DNA of 64,000 bases from Limibacter armeniacum (GTDB lineage Bacteria > Bacteroidota > Bacteroidia > Cytophagales > Flammeovirgaceae): contig NZ_JBAJNO010000008.1 in the NCBI RefSeq assembly GCF_036880985.1, positions 1,674,001-1,738,000 of the forward strand. Reading direction: 5' to 3'. The position numbers and the translations under genes were made by a program. Positions 1 through 8,561 of this stretch are shown piece after piece (the first letter of the stretch is position 1; each line of letters starts with the position of its first letter). The notes under the pieces are model-generated. The model worked only from the letters and a program-made list of their open reading frames with translations. It was not told the DNA's origin and did not search any database.

Positions 1-50
1 ATTTTAGACTGCTATCTAGGTACTATGATTATGGTAAAACACTTTAAAAA

Positions 51-90
51 AAGTCCTCTTACGATTTTCTGAAAACCTATAAGAGGACTT
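51..90 (-). terminator. Rho-independent terminator of the ArsC-like gene
   Basis: Eleven-base perfect inverted repeat (51-61 with 80-90) directly after the stop of the minus-strand gene that ends at 99. Read on the minus strand the stem is followed by a run of T. Confidence 0.75.
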
Positions 91-98
91 GTCAAGTT

Positions 99-452
99 TT
101 ATTCAGCGATCTTAGCTGCAATGGCTTCAACCGTCTTTTTAGTGTTTCCGATAAAGATTTCACCATCAATTATAAAAACAGGACGCTTCAGGAATGTGTA
201 CTCTTCCAATATCAGCGACCTGTAATCATCTTCATTCAGCTGCTGATCCTTTAAGCCTCTTGCTGCATACTGACGAGAGCGACGGCTGAATAGCGACTCA
301 TAGCTACCTGCAAGTGCTTTCATCTCATCTAGCTGCTCAGTTGTGATAGCGGCAGTCTTAATATCCTGTTTTTCAAAATCCTCTCCGATTCCCAATTCCT
401 TTATAATTCTTTTGCAAGTGTCACAAGTGGAGAGGTGATAAACTTTTCTCAT
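99..452 (-). CDS. ArsC/Spx-family thioredoxin-fold protein
   Basis: The 117-residue length and the N-terminal CDTC motif (Cys10, Cys13) after the first beta strand match the ArsC/Spx/YffB family. The RPVFIIDG segment near residue 90 corresponds to the conserved region ending this fold. Family members are glutathione- or thioredoxin-coupled arsenate reductases, or RNA-polymerase-binding regulators (Spx). No other arsenic gene is nearby, so arsenate reduction is not supported by context; it is more likely an orphan redox protein. Transcribed leftward, followed at once by its own hairpin terminator; the bestrophin gene lies 32 bases upstream on the same strand, so the two may be co-transcribed. 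Confidence 0.8.
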   Translation of the reverse strand: MRKVYHLSTCDTCKRIIKELGIGEDFEKQDIKTAAITTEQLDEMKALAGSYESLFSRRSRQYAARGLKDQQLNEDDYRSLILEEYTFLKRPVFIIDGEIFIGNTKKTVEAIAAKIAE

Positions 453-484
453 AGCTACAGATAATATTTAAAACATTAAAATTA

Positions 485-1378
485 TTAGACCACCACCTGG
501 TAGTCAGGTTGTTTGTATTGTATTTCTTCAATATTGCCTTTTATCATATGAGCCATTTTATCTGTAGGGAGGTCATTTGGGTCATGTCCAAATGGATCCT
601 CAATTTCCTCAGCAATAATCACAAGGCTCATGGCTACATAGTAGATGATCAGTACCGGAACAAATGTCCACCAACCCAGCTGGTCTATAAACCCAATCGG
701 CATGATCATGGCATAAATCCAAATATAAATTTTCAGTAAGTAGGCGTGAGCAATAGGAATCGGTGTATTGTGAATACGTTCACATTTACCAAGTACAACC
801 AGCAAGTTGTCGGTGTATTCCATAAACTTGATGCGCTGGAAGTCTGATAGGTTACCACGTTCGTACTCATGTTCTATCACTTGAAGCATCATTCTGACCA
901 AACCATTAGGGCGGTGTTGCCATTGTTTGAGTTGTTCAAGGATATCGTCAGGAAGGAATGTTAGTTCCTCAAAAATAACTCCTTTCCTAAGGTGTTCTTT
1001 CAGTACAAAAGGGAATGCCTTAAGCATAAGAAACAACCGCTTTTTATTTTCAGATTCTTCTATTTGCATGTGGATATGCAATGCAAAGTGCCTGCAAATA
1101 TTGACCATTGAGCCAAGAACTTTACGGGCTTCCCACCACCTGTCATAAGCTGTGTTTGTTCTGAATACCAACAAAACACCTAAAGCAGCTCCCAATAATC
1201 CTGGCAGTGAAAAACTGCTGGCAAAGTTGAATTCTGTTAGCTCATGTATCGCGCTGAATAGCAGGCAGGGAATGGCAATGCTGATTAGGTTACGGGCAAG
1301 TTTTCGGACTAGATAGCCTTTGAACTTGACAATCAGGAAGATAGTAGAGTTGAATAAATCTTTAGAATCTTTTTCCAC
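485..1378 (-). CDS. Bestrophin-family anion channel (UPF0187)
   Basis: A 297-residue membrane protein with the hallmark motif FRTNTAYDRWWEAR at about residues 72-85. Hydrophobic segments lie around residues 30-47, 58-73 and 205-255, the usual arrangement and length for bacterial bestrophins (about 290-310). These form pentameric chloride or cation channels in the inner membrane. The ArsC-like gene follows 32 bases downstream. Physiological role in bacteria is poorly known; the family assignment is firm. Confidence 0.88.
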   Translation of the reverse strand: MEKDSKDLFNSTIFLIVKFKGYLVRKLARNLISIAIPCLLFSAIHELTEFNFASSFSLPGLLGAALGVLLVFRTNTAYDRWWEARKVLGSMVNICRHFALHIHMQIEESENKKRLFLMLKAFPFVLKEHLRKGVIFEELTFLPDDILEQLKQWQHRPNGLVRMMLQVIEHEYERGNLSDFQRIKFMEYTDNLLVVLGKCERIHNTPIPIAHAYLLKIYIWIYAMIMPIGFIDQLGWWTFVPVLIIYYVAMSLVIIAEEIEDPFGHDPNDLPTDKMAHMIKGNIEEIQYKQPDYQVVV

Positions 1379-1400
1379 GATAGTAGTAGTTTTAGCTTAA

Positions 1401-1511
1401 ATGATGATGAGATCTACACTAGGTGCGTTCATGCTATTGTTAGTTACGATTTGGGTTCTTTTCCTTCAACTTGATAGACAGAATGTGAAAGGTGAACATT
1501 TGAATAATTAA
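1401..1511 (+). CDS. Possible 36-residue small membrane protein
   Basis: An ATG-started ORF of 36 codons opening with three Met codons and encoding one continuous hydrophobic helix (GAFMLLLVTIWVLFLQL) followed by a polar, charged tail. It is divergent from the bestrophin gene, whose start is 22 bases away. The plus-oriented terminator-like hairpin at 1922-1953 would suit a rightward transcript here. There is no homology evidence; this may be chance. Confidence 0.28.
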   Translation: MMMRSTLGAFMLLLVTIWVLFLQLDRQNVKGEHLNN

Positions 1512-1921
1512 ATGTACCTCTTGTAACATAATGGCAAAATTGGAAATAGTCCTGTTTCAGCCAGAATAGGTGCTAAAAGCCACTTCAAAGGACTGTCATT
1601 TGTTTTTATTTAGAATGACGCTTTTTATAGTACAGCAAATAATTGTGAATATCCAAAAAAGAGGAGGAATTCCAAAGGGTGGGCATTTGTTTTTGAAAAG
1701 AAGGCAGTTTACATTTGTTCCATCTTAAAAAGCAGCTAGCATTTGCTGATCAAAAGATAATTTCAATTTAGACTTTCCACCCTTCGTATTTAGGGTTGTA
1801 TATAAAAGTATAAGGTGGAATGTTTTTTGTGAACTATTGTAAAAATTCGAAACAAAAAACATTCGAAACCATTAAAGCATTAAGAGAGTTAAACTTTTTT
1901 CATTTTCATATTTACTGGACT

Positions 1922-1953
1922 AAGGGCTTCGTCAATGATGAAGTCCTTTTTCA
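1922..1953 (+). terminator. Hairpin with plus-strand T tract
   Basis: Nine-base stem 1922-1930 with 1940-1948, one G-U pair, followed on the plus strand by TTTTTCAATTTTT. It sits just beyond the stop of the leftward DCC gene, but on the minus strand it lacks a T run, so it would better end a rightward transcript. Confidence 0.55.
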
Positions 1954-1957
1954 ATTT

Positions 1958-2377
1958 TTAGGCTTTTGAAGGGCTGTCATATGATACAAACCTTTCTTTA
2001 AGTTCGGGAGTTGGCAGACGGCATGCATCTCTTTTTCCAAACCACTTATATCTGTTTTTGGCAATTACTTTATAGACAAAATCACGAATTGGTCTTGGGA
2101 CTATTATGAACGCATACAATATCGACCAAAATCCCCCCAATCCTTTAGCCACTTTTAAGGCAGCTGTAGAACGTTGGCTCACTTTGTCGCCCTCTACCAA
2201 TACAAAGCTGTCAAAATCATTTTTGTCAAGGTCATGCTTTTCAAGAAATTGCTGTCCCTCTTCGGACTGAAGTGCTGCAAACTTGAAGCGAGCATTTTTG
2301 TCATGGTCAATTACAAAGTTGATAGCCCCATTGCAAAGGTTACATACGCCATCAAATAAGATGATTTTCGGATTCAT
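1958..2377 (-). CDS. DCC-family thiol-disulfide oxidoreductase (DUF393)
   Basis: 139 residues beginning with the defining DUF393 pattern: a beta strand, then FDGVCNLCNG with Asp9, Cys12 and Cys15 (D-x-x-C-x-x-C). The later segment SFVLVEGDKVSQRSTAAL is also typical. Members are thioredoxin-fold proteins, often called DCC proteins after the motif, thought to act in disulfide exchange; the physiological partner is unknown. No signal peptide, so cytoplasmic or membrane-associated. Single-gene unit. Family call is firm, function is inferred from the motif. Confidence 0.87.
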   Translation of the reverse strand: MNPKIILFDGVCNLCNGAINFVIDHDKNARFKFAALQSEEGQQFLEKHDLDKNDFDSFVLVEGDKVSQRSTAALKVAKGLGGFWSILYAFIIVPRPIRDFVYKVIAKNRYKWFGKRDACRLPTPELKERFVSYDSPSKA

Positions 2378-2571
2378 GCCAGTTCTTATCTTACGCTCGT
2401 GAGTTCTTGAATTAATTCCTTTTTATGGTATAAAAATCACTACAAACATTTAACTTCCCATAGACTTTAATGTTTTTTTTGAGAAAGTCTTCAACGTAAA
2501 GGTCAATTATACTTACGACCATTCAATTACAGGAAACGAGTGGTTGTTTTACTATTTTTTTGAACAAGCAT

Positions 2572-3510
2572 ATGAGAGAAATCGTTTTTCTGGATACCCT
2601 GACAATGGGAAAGGTTTCCAACCTGAAAGTCCTCGATAAGTTTGGGCATGTTACCTATTATGAAACCACTTCAGCAGAGGAAGTTTTTCCACGGATAAAA
2701 GGAAAAGAAGTAGTGGTGACAAACAAAGTGGTAATCAGTGAGGCCCATATGCGGGCATGCCCTGAACTGAAGCTGATTTGTATTGCTGCAACTGGAACCA
2801 ATAATGTAGACTTGAACTATGCTGAAGAGGCAGGCATTGCTGTAATGAATGCGGTGGACTATTCTTCTGACAGTGTAGCTCAGTTTACGGTAGGGATGTT
2901 GTTGCACTTGCTGAATAAAACCACTTACTACGATCAGTTTGTACATAACGGTGCATATAGTGCACTACAGATATTTACCCATATAGGTCCATCGTTTTTT
3001 GAGTTGAAGGATAAGAAAGCAGGCATTGTAGGGCTGGGAAATATAGGTGGTAAAGTTGCACATATATTGGAGGCTTTTGGGATGGAAGTGTTGTACTATT
3101 CATCTTCAGACACGAGTAGAAGCAACAAGTACAAGAAGGTAAGTCTGAAAGAGTTGATGAGTAACTGTGATGTGATAAGTATCCATGCTCCACTGACGGA
3201 TAAAACCAAAAACCTGATAGGAGCTGAAGAACTTTCCTTGATGAAATCTCATGCCTTGATTTTGAATACAGGTAGGGGAGGGATTTTAGACGAAGAAGCT
3301 TTGGTGGAAGCGATCAACAATGGTGAAATTGGAGGGGCAGGGATCGATGTATATGAGAAAGAGCCACTTCCGAAAGGGCATATTCTGCTCCAATGTAAAT
3401 TCCCTGAAAAGTTATTGCTGACACCTCATGTAGCTTGGGCCAGCCAAGAGTCAAGGCATTTACTGATGGATAGAGTGGCGGAAAATATCCTTAAGTTTTA
3501 CGAAAGCTGA
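2572..3510 (+). CDS. D-2-hydroxyacid dehydrogenase, probable hydroxypyruvate (glycerate) reductase
   Basis: NAD-dependent dehydrogenase of the PGDH/HprA family. With the ATG at 2572 (312 residues; a TTG four codons earlier is also open) it has the Rossmann motif GLGNIG near residues 154-159 and the catalytic Arg in NTGRGG (about 235), Glu in YEKEP (about 264) and His in LTPHVAWAS (about 286). The C-terminal LTPHVAWASQESR block is typical of glycerate dehydrogenases that interconvert hydroxypyruvate and glycerate. No ACT domain, so it is not the regulated serine-pathway PGDH. Monocistronic, ended by a strong hairpin shared with the convergent gene. Exact substrate is inferred. Confidence 0.85.
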   Translation: MREIVFLDTLTMGKVSNLKVLDKFGHVTYYETTSAEEVFPRIKGKEVVVTNKVVISEAHMRACPELKLICIAATGTNNVDLNYAEEAGIAVMNAVDYSSDSVAQFTVGMLLHLLNKTTYYDQFVHNGAYSALQIFTHIGPSFFELKDKKAGIVGLGNIGGKVAHILEAFGMEVLYYSSSDTSRSNKYKKVSLKELMSNCDVISIHAPLTDKTKNLIGAEELSLMKSHALILNTGRGGILDEEALVEAINNGEIGGAGIDVYEKEPLPKGHILLQCKFPEKLLLTPHVAWASQESRHLLMDRVAENILKFYES

Positions 3511-3516
3511 AAATGA

Positions 3517-3554
3517 AAATAGCCTGTCAGTGAAAACACATTGACAGGCTATTT
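3517..3554. terminator. Bidirectional terminator hairpin
   Basis: Perfect 13-base stem (3517-3529 with 3542-3554) with a 12-base loop between two convergent genes. Weak T tracts on both sides. Confidence 0.65.
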
Positions 3555-3592
3555 CAGTTGTAACAACACTTGCTTTTATCTTTCTATCCGGA

Positions 3593-4162
3593 TTAAGCTT
3601 CTTCCTGTGTGTTACCTTTAATATTGGAGGTCTTGATTTTGTTGAGACTTTTCGTTTTGCCAAAAAGCTCAATGGATTTGTTATTGTAGGCCAATGCCGC
3701 TTCTTCTGCAGTTTTGAAACTTCCAAGAGGAATAGGCTTACGGTCTTTGTAAATTACAGCTCTGTAATTGTAACGGTCTTTGAATACACCGATATATCCC
3801 GTTTTATTACGTGTAGAGCCAATGTTACGTTTGATGTCTGAGCGGTTACTCCACTCTAAGTTTTTCACGCGACAATCAAGCCTATTGCCGTTGATGATTT
3901 TAACAAGGTCGCCTTTTCGAGTGTTTTCTTTTTCAAGAAACTTTTCGGCTACCAGTTTGTGTAAGTAAATAGTCTCTGTTTTGTATTTACCCGATTTCTG
4001 TTTCCATGATTTCTGGAATACAGCCCTACCTGATGAGTGTTCTCTAAGATTGTGTATAAAGTCCAGGCTTTTCAGATAAGGGTTGTCTCTTAGGTAATCA
4101 TACACAAAGTCATCAACAATCACCTCTTTTGGTGAGTTTTTCAACTGCAGTTTGACAAGCAT
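3593..4162 (-). CDS. AP2-domain protein with degenerate HNH-like region
   Basis: 189 residues. The middle part (about 90-130) contains INGNRLDCRVKNLEWSN, closely resembling the NGN-x-LDNR-x-x-NLEW block of HNH homing endonucleases, but the usual His before NGN is replaced (KIINGN), so catalysis looks doubtful. The C-terminal part (about 140-180: TGYIGVFKDRYNYRAVI ... LGSFKTAEEAALAYNN) is a clear AP2/ERF DNA-binding domain. Such HNH-AP2 architectures belong to free-standing homing endonucleases and derived DNA-binding proteins. It is a lone gene with no intron or split host gene beside it. It may be a domesticated DNA-binding protein; function unknown. Confidence 0.75.
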   Translation of the reverse strand: MLVKLQLKNSPKEVIVDDFVYDYLRDNPYLKSLDFIHNLREHSSGRAVFQKSWKQKSGKYKTETIYLHKLVAEKFLEKENTRKGDLVKIINGNRLDCRVKNLEWSNRSDIKRNIGSTRNKTGYIGVFKDRYNYRAVIYKDRKPIPLGSFKTAEEAALAYNNKSIELFGKTKSLNKIKTSNIKGNTQEEA

Positions 4163-4374
4163 AGGAATAGTTATTTATAAAGGGTTGATCTGTTCAAAAA
4201 AATGCCTTACTCCGAGAGGAGATCCAGCTTCAATTTTTTTGACTGATTCGGTTTCAAAAAAAAATGGTTTCAGTTAGGTTCAGAATAGTTGCTAAGTGCA
4301 AAATTTCCGAATAATAACACAATTATAGGCTAAAAGACAGAATAACACAATTTGTTTGTGAGGATTGTTGAATT

Positions 4375-4644
4375 TTACTCTTTATCCTTACGCAGTTTTT
4401 TAGCTTCCTCGTGCTTGTCTTTTCCCTCATGCCAGTACTTGCCTGCAATCTCAATAATCTCTTCTTTTTTCTTAGGAGTGATGTCCTGGAACTTGCCCAT
4501 TTTTCTTCTCCCTGCACGTTTCTTAACTGAGTTACACGCACGCTGAAAACCCAGTTCTTTTAACTTTTCAGCTATCTTGAGAAAGATGAGTCCAATTTGT
4601 TGTTCGTCAGTTTCTCTGATTAGCTGATTTCGATAATTCATCAA
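4375..4644 (-). CDS. Hypothetical basic protein (89 residues)
   Basis: A small, strongly charged protein rich in Lys, Arg and Glu with predicted helices (LIFLKIAEKLKELGFQRA; KKKEEIIEIAGKYW). I do not recognise a family. It lies alone in an AT-rich stretch near the AP2-domain gene, on the same strand but 212 bases upstream. An overlapping 72-codon ORF in another frame is considered a shadow. Could be a small nucleic-acid-binding protein; this is only a guess from its charge. Confidence 0.5.
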   Translation of the reverse strand: MMNYRNQLIRETDEQQIGLIFLKIAEKLKELGFQRACNSVKKRAGRRKMGKFQDITPKKKEEIIEIAGKYWHEGKDKHEEAKKLRKDKE

Positions 4645-4972
4645 ATTCCCTAAGATAAGTCCATAATCTTTTGTTCCGATTACTCTCAGATCTCCAGGTA
4701 GTTTTTACGTTGTCTCATTTTAGTAAAAAGCTTGTCGGTACGGGTTATTTATGATTAAATAATTCCTTGAAAGTAGTATATGAGTGATCAAAGCTCAAAA
4801 AAATTGCTTTTACTCTCTAGCTAAATAAAGCGAAAAATATGATTTAAATCCAATATTTTTATAAAAAAAATTCAATGAATAGTGTGATTAATAGGCTTTT
4901 ATAAGGTTAAAACATTGACATTTAGATAGTTATGTGTTATTTAGTTTTATGCTTTGTTGCGTGTAGTATATT
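4645..4972. other. AT-rich intergenic region
   Basis: About 330 bases, very AT-rich in its right half, with no ORF, RNA or repeat that I could recognise. It presumably holds the promoter of the leftward 89-residue gene. Confidence 0.5.
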
Positions 4973-5004
4973 AAAATACCGCCGATTATAATCGGCGGTA
5001 TTTT
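4973..5004 (-). terminator. Perfectly palindromic terminator of the M48 protease gene
   Basis: A 32-base perfect palindrome (AAAATACCGCCGAT at 4973-4986 and its complement at 4991-5004) starting 17 bases past the protease stop codon, with T runs on either side so that it can act in both directions. Confidence 0.85.
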
Positions 5005-5020
5005 GTTGAAAACACAAATT

Positions 5021-6283
5021 TTATATGGTTTCCATTTCTTTTTCCATCGCATTCATTCGCTGTAAAAGCGGTGGGTGCGAATAGTGGAAAAATACAAAAG
5101 CAGGGTGGGGTGTCAGGTTGCTCAATGAGTCCACCGTAAGCTTCTTCAAGGCACCAATAAGTGCTAGTCCGGATGAGGTCTTAGTAGCATAAGCATCAGC
5201 CTCATATTCATTCTTTCTAGAGAATAGATTCATCAACAGTCCAGTAACCAAAGATAGTGGGCTGTAGAGAAGTGAGAAAGCCAATAGACCAAGGTGGAAT
5301 TTAGCTTCACCTGCTCCTAATGCTACTGAAAGCGCTTCCAGATCAATTACAAGGCTAAGTACATAGAGCGTAACGAACATGTTTATAGCAGTAATCACAA
5401 TGCTCTGCAAAGTGTGTTTTTTCTTGTAATGACCTACCTCATGAGCCAGTACTGCTACAATTTCATCTGTATCAAGCTTTTCAATCAAGGTGTCATAAAG
5501 AACGATATTTTTATTGCTGCCTAGTCCACTAAAGAAAGCATTGGCTTTTGTGCTTCTTTTAGAACCATCCATAACCATGATTTTTTTCAGAGGGAAATTA
5601 ACGGTAGCGGCATATGCCTCAATAGCAGCCCTTAATTCGCCTTCTTCCAGTGGTGTAATCTTGTTGAACAGTGGAAGCAACAGGTTAGTGTAGAACATGG
5701 TGATGAGTAGCATTACAGCCATTATAATTCCCCAACCATACAGCCAGAACATAGACGGGTAGCTTTGGTAAAACCAGATAAAGGCAGAAAGTAAACCTCC
5801 TCCTACAATGGCGCCTATTACCCAACCTTTCACTTTATCAGCAATAAAAGTAGCAGGTTTCATTTTGTTGAAACCGAATTTCTCTTCAATGACGAAAGTG
5901 TTGTACAGTTCAAAAGGAATACCAATGATGTCTGAAATAAGTGCCAGTACACCAAAGAAAAATATAGCCTGTAGCATTGTGTTTTGTGTCCATTCAGACA
6001 CAAGTCCGTCAAGCCATCCGTACCCTCCAAAAGCCAACATGGCAATCGTAAACAGGAAGGTAACTGTACTTGAAAACAAACCAAACTTGCTTTTTACAGC
6101 ACTGTATTCTTGTGATTTTCTATACTTGTCTTCTTCGTAGATGCCAGTCAGTTTTTCGGGTAATGGATTGCTCATGTTTTTGCGGTTGAGGAATGAAAGG
6201 ACTCTCTCAAGCACAAACTCTGCAGTAACAATGGCCAGAATAACCAGTAGTATAATTTGACCTTCTGAATTTGTTTGATACAT
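5021..6283 (-). CDS. M48-family metallopeptidase, CAAX prenyl protease 1 (Ste24) type
   Basis: 420-residue integral membrane zinc protease. The catalytic motif HEVGH is at about residues 281-285, and the third zinc ligand region EYEAD is near 359-363. Several hydrophobic segments precede (5-25, 70-90, 104-122, 155-172, 180-200) and follow (295-315, 330-352) the motif, as in Ste24/HtpX-like CAAX proteases. Length agrees with the bacterial Ste24 group (about 410-430). Bacteria lack prenylated CAAX proteins, so its likely role is membrane-protein quality control. Monocistronic, with its own palindromic terminator. Confidence 0.9.
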   Translation of the reverse strand: MYQTNSEGQIILLVILAIVTAEFVLERVLSFLNRKNMSNPLPEKLTGIYEEDKYRKSQEYSAVKSKFGLFSSTVTFLFTIAMLAFGGYGWLDGLVSEWTQNTMLQAIFFFGVLALISDIIGIPFELYNTFVIEEKFGFNKMKPATFIADKVKGWVIGAIVGGGLLSAFIWFYQSYPSMFWLYGWGIIMAVMLLITMFYTNLLLPLFNKITPLEEGELRAAIEAYAATVNFPLKKIMVMDGSKRSTKANAFFSGLGSNKNIVLYDTLIEKLDTDEIVAVLAHEVGHYKKKHTLQSIVITAINMFVTLYVLSLVIDLEALSVALGAGEAKFHLGLLAFSLLYSPLSLVTGLLMNLFSRKNEYEADAYATKTSSGLALIGALKKLTVDSLSNLTPHPAFVFFHYSHPPLLQRMNAMEKEMETI

Positions 6284-6509
6284 GGATCTTAACTTTTTAT
6301 CTCATTTCGTGAATTGCAACTCCATACATTGTTTCAGATAACCTTACATGGTACGCAAAGTTGCAGAATTATCATATTGCTAATTGCAAATCTAAGAAAC
6401 ATTCCCATTAGGCGTATAATGAATTGGACAGAAAAGCGAACATTGTGTACTATCTATACGTTTTAAATGGGTAGAAGGCATATCATCAACCCAACACAAC
6501 CGACAGACT

Positions 6510-6971
6510 ATGAAACACTTAATTATCACTTTGCTTCTGACGCTCTCAGCGTCCTTTCTGTGGGCGCAAGACCCATTATTCAATAAATATACCTCGCAAA
6601 GGGTGAAGGAATATTTAGAAGAGTTTTCGCATCCAAACAACCAATGGATGGAAATAACACGACAACTTCAGGAAAAGCCTGTTACGCTAAGTGACTTGCA
6701 ACAGAATGAGTCTGCTCAGCAATTGTCACAGGGACAGTCTTTTGAGCAGGCAGTGGATAAAATCGATGACGGTGACTTACTGGATGAGTACTTGGTGCCA
6801 TCTAAAGGGTTTACTGTTAGGGGAGAAGAAAGGAAGGTGTACCACTTGAGAGGGGAAACGGCAATTCAGCTTTACAGTGATGGTACATTCCTGTATATAC
6901 CTGGTACGAACAGGATACTGCATAGGACTGAAGCGGTTCCCTTTAGGTTTTCTGTGATTCAATTGAAATAA
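6510..6971 (+). CDS. Secreted hypothetical protein
   Basis: 153 residues starting with a clear signal peptide (MKHLIITLLLTLSASFLWAQ, cleavage after Ala19 or so). The mature part is polar, with a helical N-terminal half rich in Gln and Glu and a C-terminal beta-rich part ending in a hydrophobic strand. No family recognised. Divergent from the M48 protease gene and convergent with gmhA, from which it is separated by a bidirectional hairpin. Probably periplasmic or outer-membrane associated; function unknown. Confidence 0.7.
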   Translation: MKHLIITLLLTLSASFLWAQDPLFNKYTSQRVKEYLEEFSHPNNQWMEITRQLQEKPVTLSDLQQNESAQQLSQGQSFEQAVDKIDDGDLLDEYLVPSKGFTVRGEERKVYHLRGETAIQLYSDGTFLYIPGTNRILHRTEAVPFRFSVIQLK

Positions 6972-6992
6972 GGTAGCTCAAATTACCAAAAG

Positions 6993-7029
6993 AAAAACGC
7001 CTGTCATTTAAGCTATGACAGGCGTTTTT
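6993..7029. terminator. Bidirectional terminator between convergent genes
   Basis: Fifteen-base perfect stem (6993-7007 with 7015-7029) with a seven-base loop, flanked by A and T runs so that it works for both the secreted-protein gene and gmhA. Confidence 0.88.
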
Positions 7030-7046
7030 GGTTAAGTCTCTGAATG

Positions 7047-7628
7047 CTATTCAACCATCATCTTTTCGATCAATAAAATCAGGATATGGATGATTTTTAT
7101 ATGGACTTCCTGAATGCGGTCTGCATAGCCAAAGTGAGAAACCCTTAGCTCTATATCAGCCATGCCTTCCATCTTTCCACCGTCCTTACCAGTAAGTACA
7201 ATTACTTTCATACCTTTTTGACGGGCGGCTTCTATCGCACGAATAATGTTAGCGGAATTTCCACTTGTACTGATTCCGAAAAGCACATCACCGTTTTGTC
7301 CTAAGCCTTCAATGTATCTCGAAAATACATGATCATAACCAAAGTCGTTACTGACACATGACATATGACTTGGGTCAGAAATGGCTATGGCTGGATAGGA
7401 AGGGCGGTTGTCCCTGTAGCGTCCAGTTAGTTCTTCAGCAAAGTGCATGGCATCACAGTGTGAACCTCCATTGCCACATGAAAGTACTTTGCCGCCTTGC
7501 TTGAAGCTATTTGCCAATGTTCGGGCAGCTTGTTCTATGCAGGCTATGTTTTCAGGATCAGCCAAAAAGTTGTTCAGTACAACTACTGCTTCATCCAGTT
7601 CTTTTTTGATTATATCTTGATATTGCAT
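7047..7628 (-). CDS. gmhA: Phosphoheptose isomerase (sedoheptulose-7-phosphate isomerase)
   Basis: 193-residue SIS-domain protein. Motifs [21 protein letters not shown] (substrate loop, about 50-70) and [14 protein letters not shown] (about 118-131) plus the C-terminal [12 protein letters not shown] helix identify GmhA. It converts sedoheptulose 7-phosphate into D-glycero-D-manno-heptose 7-phosphate, the first step of ADP-heptose synthesis for lipopolysaccharide core. Cytoplasmic tetramer in characterised homologues. No other heptose gene is in the window. The BtuF-like gene lies 46 bases upstream on the same strand and may be co-transcribed. Confidence 0.95.
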   Translation of the reverse strand: MQYQDIIKKELDEAVVVLNNFLADPENIACIEQAARTLANSFKQGGKVLSCGNGGSHCDAMHFAEELTGRYRDNRPSYPAIAISDPSHMSCVSNDFGYDHVFSRYIEGLGQNGDVLFGISTSGNSANIIRAIEAARQKGMKVIVLTGKDGGKMEGMADIELRVSHFGYADRIQEVHIKIIHILILLIEKMMVE

Positions 7629-7674
7629 GGCAAAAAATTTTCGGTTGGCAAGATAAGAAAGTCACTTGCGGTTT

Positions 7675-8460
7675 TCAAAGCTGATCTGTCATTTCCCTAA
7701 GGCCATTAAGGTATTGACCCGTTTTCAATAGCCGACTTCCATACCATGAGAAAAGCTCCCCGTCAACAAGGAGTACCTTAGATGCCGGCAACTGTTCCTG
7801 AAGCTCATTGATATGCTTTTCCTTGAAAGGATATGGTTCAGAGGACAGGAATATAAGGTCAGGATTTAATTGTTGAATCTCTAGAGTGTTTATTTCAGGA
7901 TATCGTGTGTCAGAGACCACATTTGTCCATCCAGCTGCTGAAATCATATGGTCAATAAAGGTTTGTTTTCCTGCTGCCATATAGGGATTTTTCCAAATCA
8001 GGTACAGTACAGATTTAGAGGAATGTGAGCCTTTAAGTTGCTCAAATTCGGATAGTATACTTTGAGTCAGTGTCTTAGCTTTCTCTGATTTTCCCGTGAT
8101 GGTCCCGACCTGATTGATCATGTCTATAGCCTCATCGAGATTGGCAATATCACTTGTCCAAACGGGATATTTTTGTCGTAGGGTCTCAATTCCTTCTTGA
8201 TAGTTCTCTTCCTTGTTCCCAATGATAAGGTCAGGTTTTAGTTCATCAATGGTATCCATTCGGAACTTTTTAGTGCCTCCTATACAGGTTTTTTCCTGTT
8301 TCCAGCTAGAAGGATGAATACAAAATTTTGTAATTCCAACCACTTCATTTTGAAGTCCTAGTGTGTATAGCAGTTCAGTTTGAGAAGGAACAAGCGAAAC
8401 AATTCTTTTAGGTAGGTTGTCTAATATAATGCTGTAGCCAGTTTGATCTGTGAATTGCAT
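7675..8460 (-). CDS. Cytosolic helical-backbone metal-receptor protein (BtuF-like)
   Basis: 261 residues with two alpha/beta lobes of the periplasmic-binding-protein class III type: RIVSLVPSQTELLYTLGL near residues 19-36 in lobe one and FIDHMISAAGWTNVVSD in lobe two, matching cobalamin-binding BtuF/YvrC proteins. Unlike classical BtuF it has no signal peptide or lipobox: the chain begins directly with MQFTDQTGYSI. No permease or ATPase gene adjoins it. It resembles the signal-less corrinoid/metal-binding homologues common in Bacteroidota, whose role is not settled. Lies 46 bases upstream of gmhA on the same strand. Confidence 0.8.
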   Translation of the reverse strand: MQFTDQTGYSIILDNLPKRIVSLVPSQTELLYTLGLQNEVVGITKFCIHPSSWKQEKTCIGGTKKFRMDTIDELKPDLIIGNKEENYQEGIETLRQKYPVWTSDIANLDEAIDMINQVGTITGKSEKAKTLTQSILSEFEQLKGSHSSKSVLYLIWKNPYMAAGKQTFIDHMISAAGWTNVVSDTRYPEINTLEIQQLNPDLIFLSSEPYPFKEKHINELQEQLPASKVLLVDGELFSWYGSRLLKTGQYLNGLREMTDQL

Positions 8461-8561
8461 GTTAAAATTAAATATTAAGAAAAGTTATCACTTGGTTATT
8501 TTCAATTTTGCTTACAATTTAAAAGATTGAACTATCAAAAGATATAATTTGTATAATCTAG

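Larger units (their letters stand above)
1379..1957. other. Intergenic region with one possible small membrane ORF
   Basis: A 579-base AT-rich gap between the start of the bestrophin gene and the end of the DCC gene. It holds a candidate 36-codon membrane ORF (1401-1511) and, at its right end, a hairpin whose T-run faces the plus strand. No protein family or RNA was recognised in the rest. Confidence 0.6.

Noticed and set aside
1615-1728. 37-codon ORF after the possible small membrane gene
   Set aside because: Sequence resembles translated AT-rich noise, no start context or motif.
4323-4541. 72-codon minus ORF overlapping the 89-residue gene
   Set aside because: Extremely Lys/Arg/Leu-rich and in another frame of a better ORF at 4375-4644.
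6392-6640. 82-codon ORF on the minus strand
   Set aside because: Overlaps the well-supported secreted-protein gene at 6510 and is low-complexity Cys/Ser-rich without family or start context.
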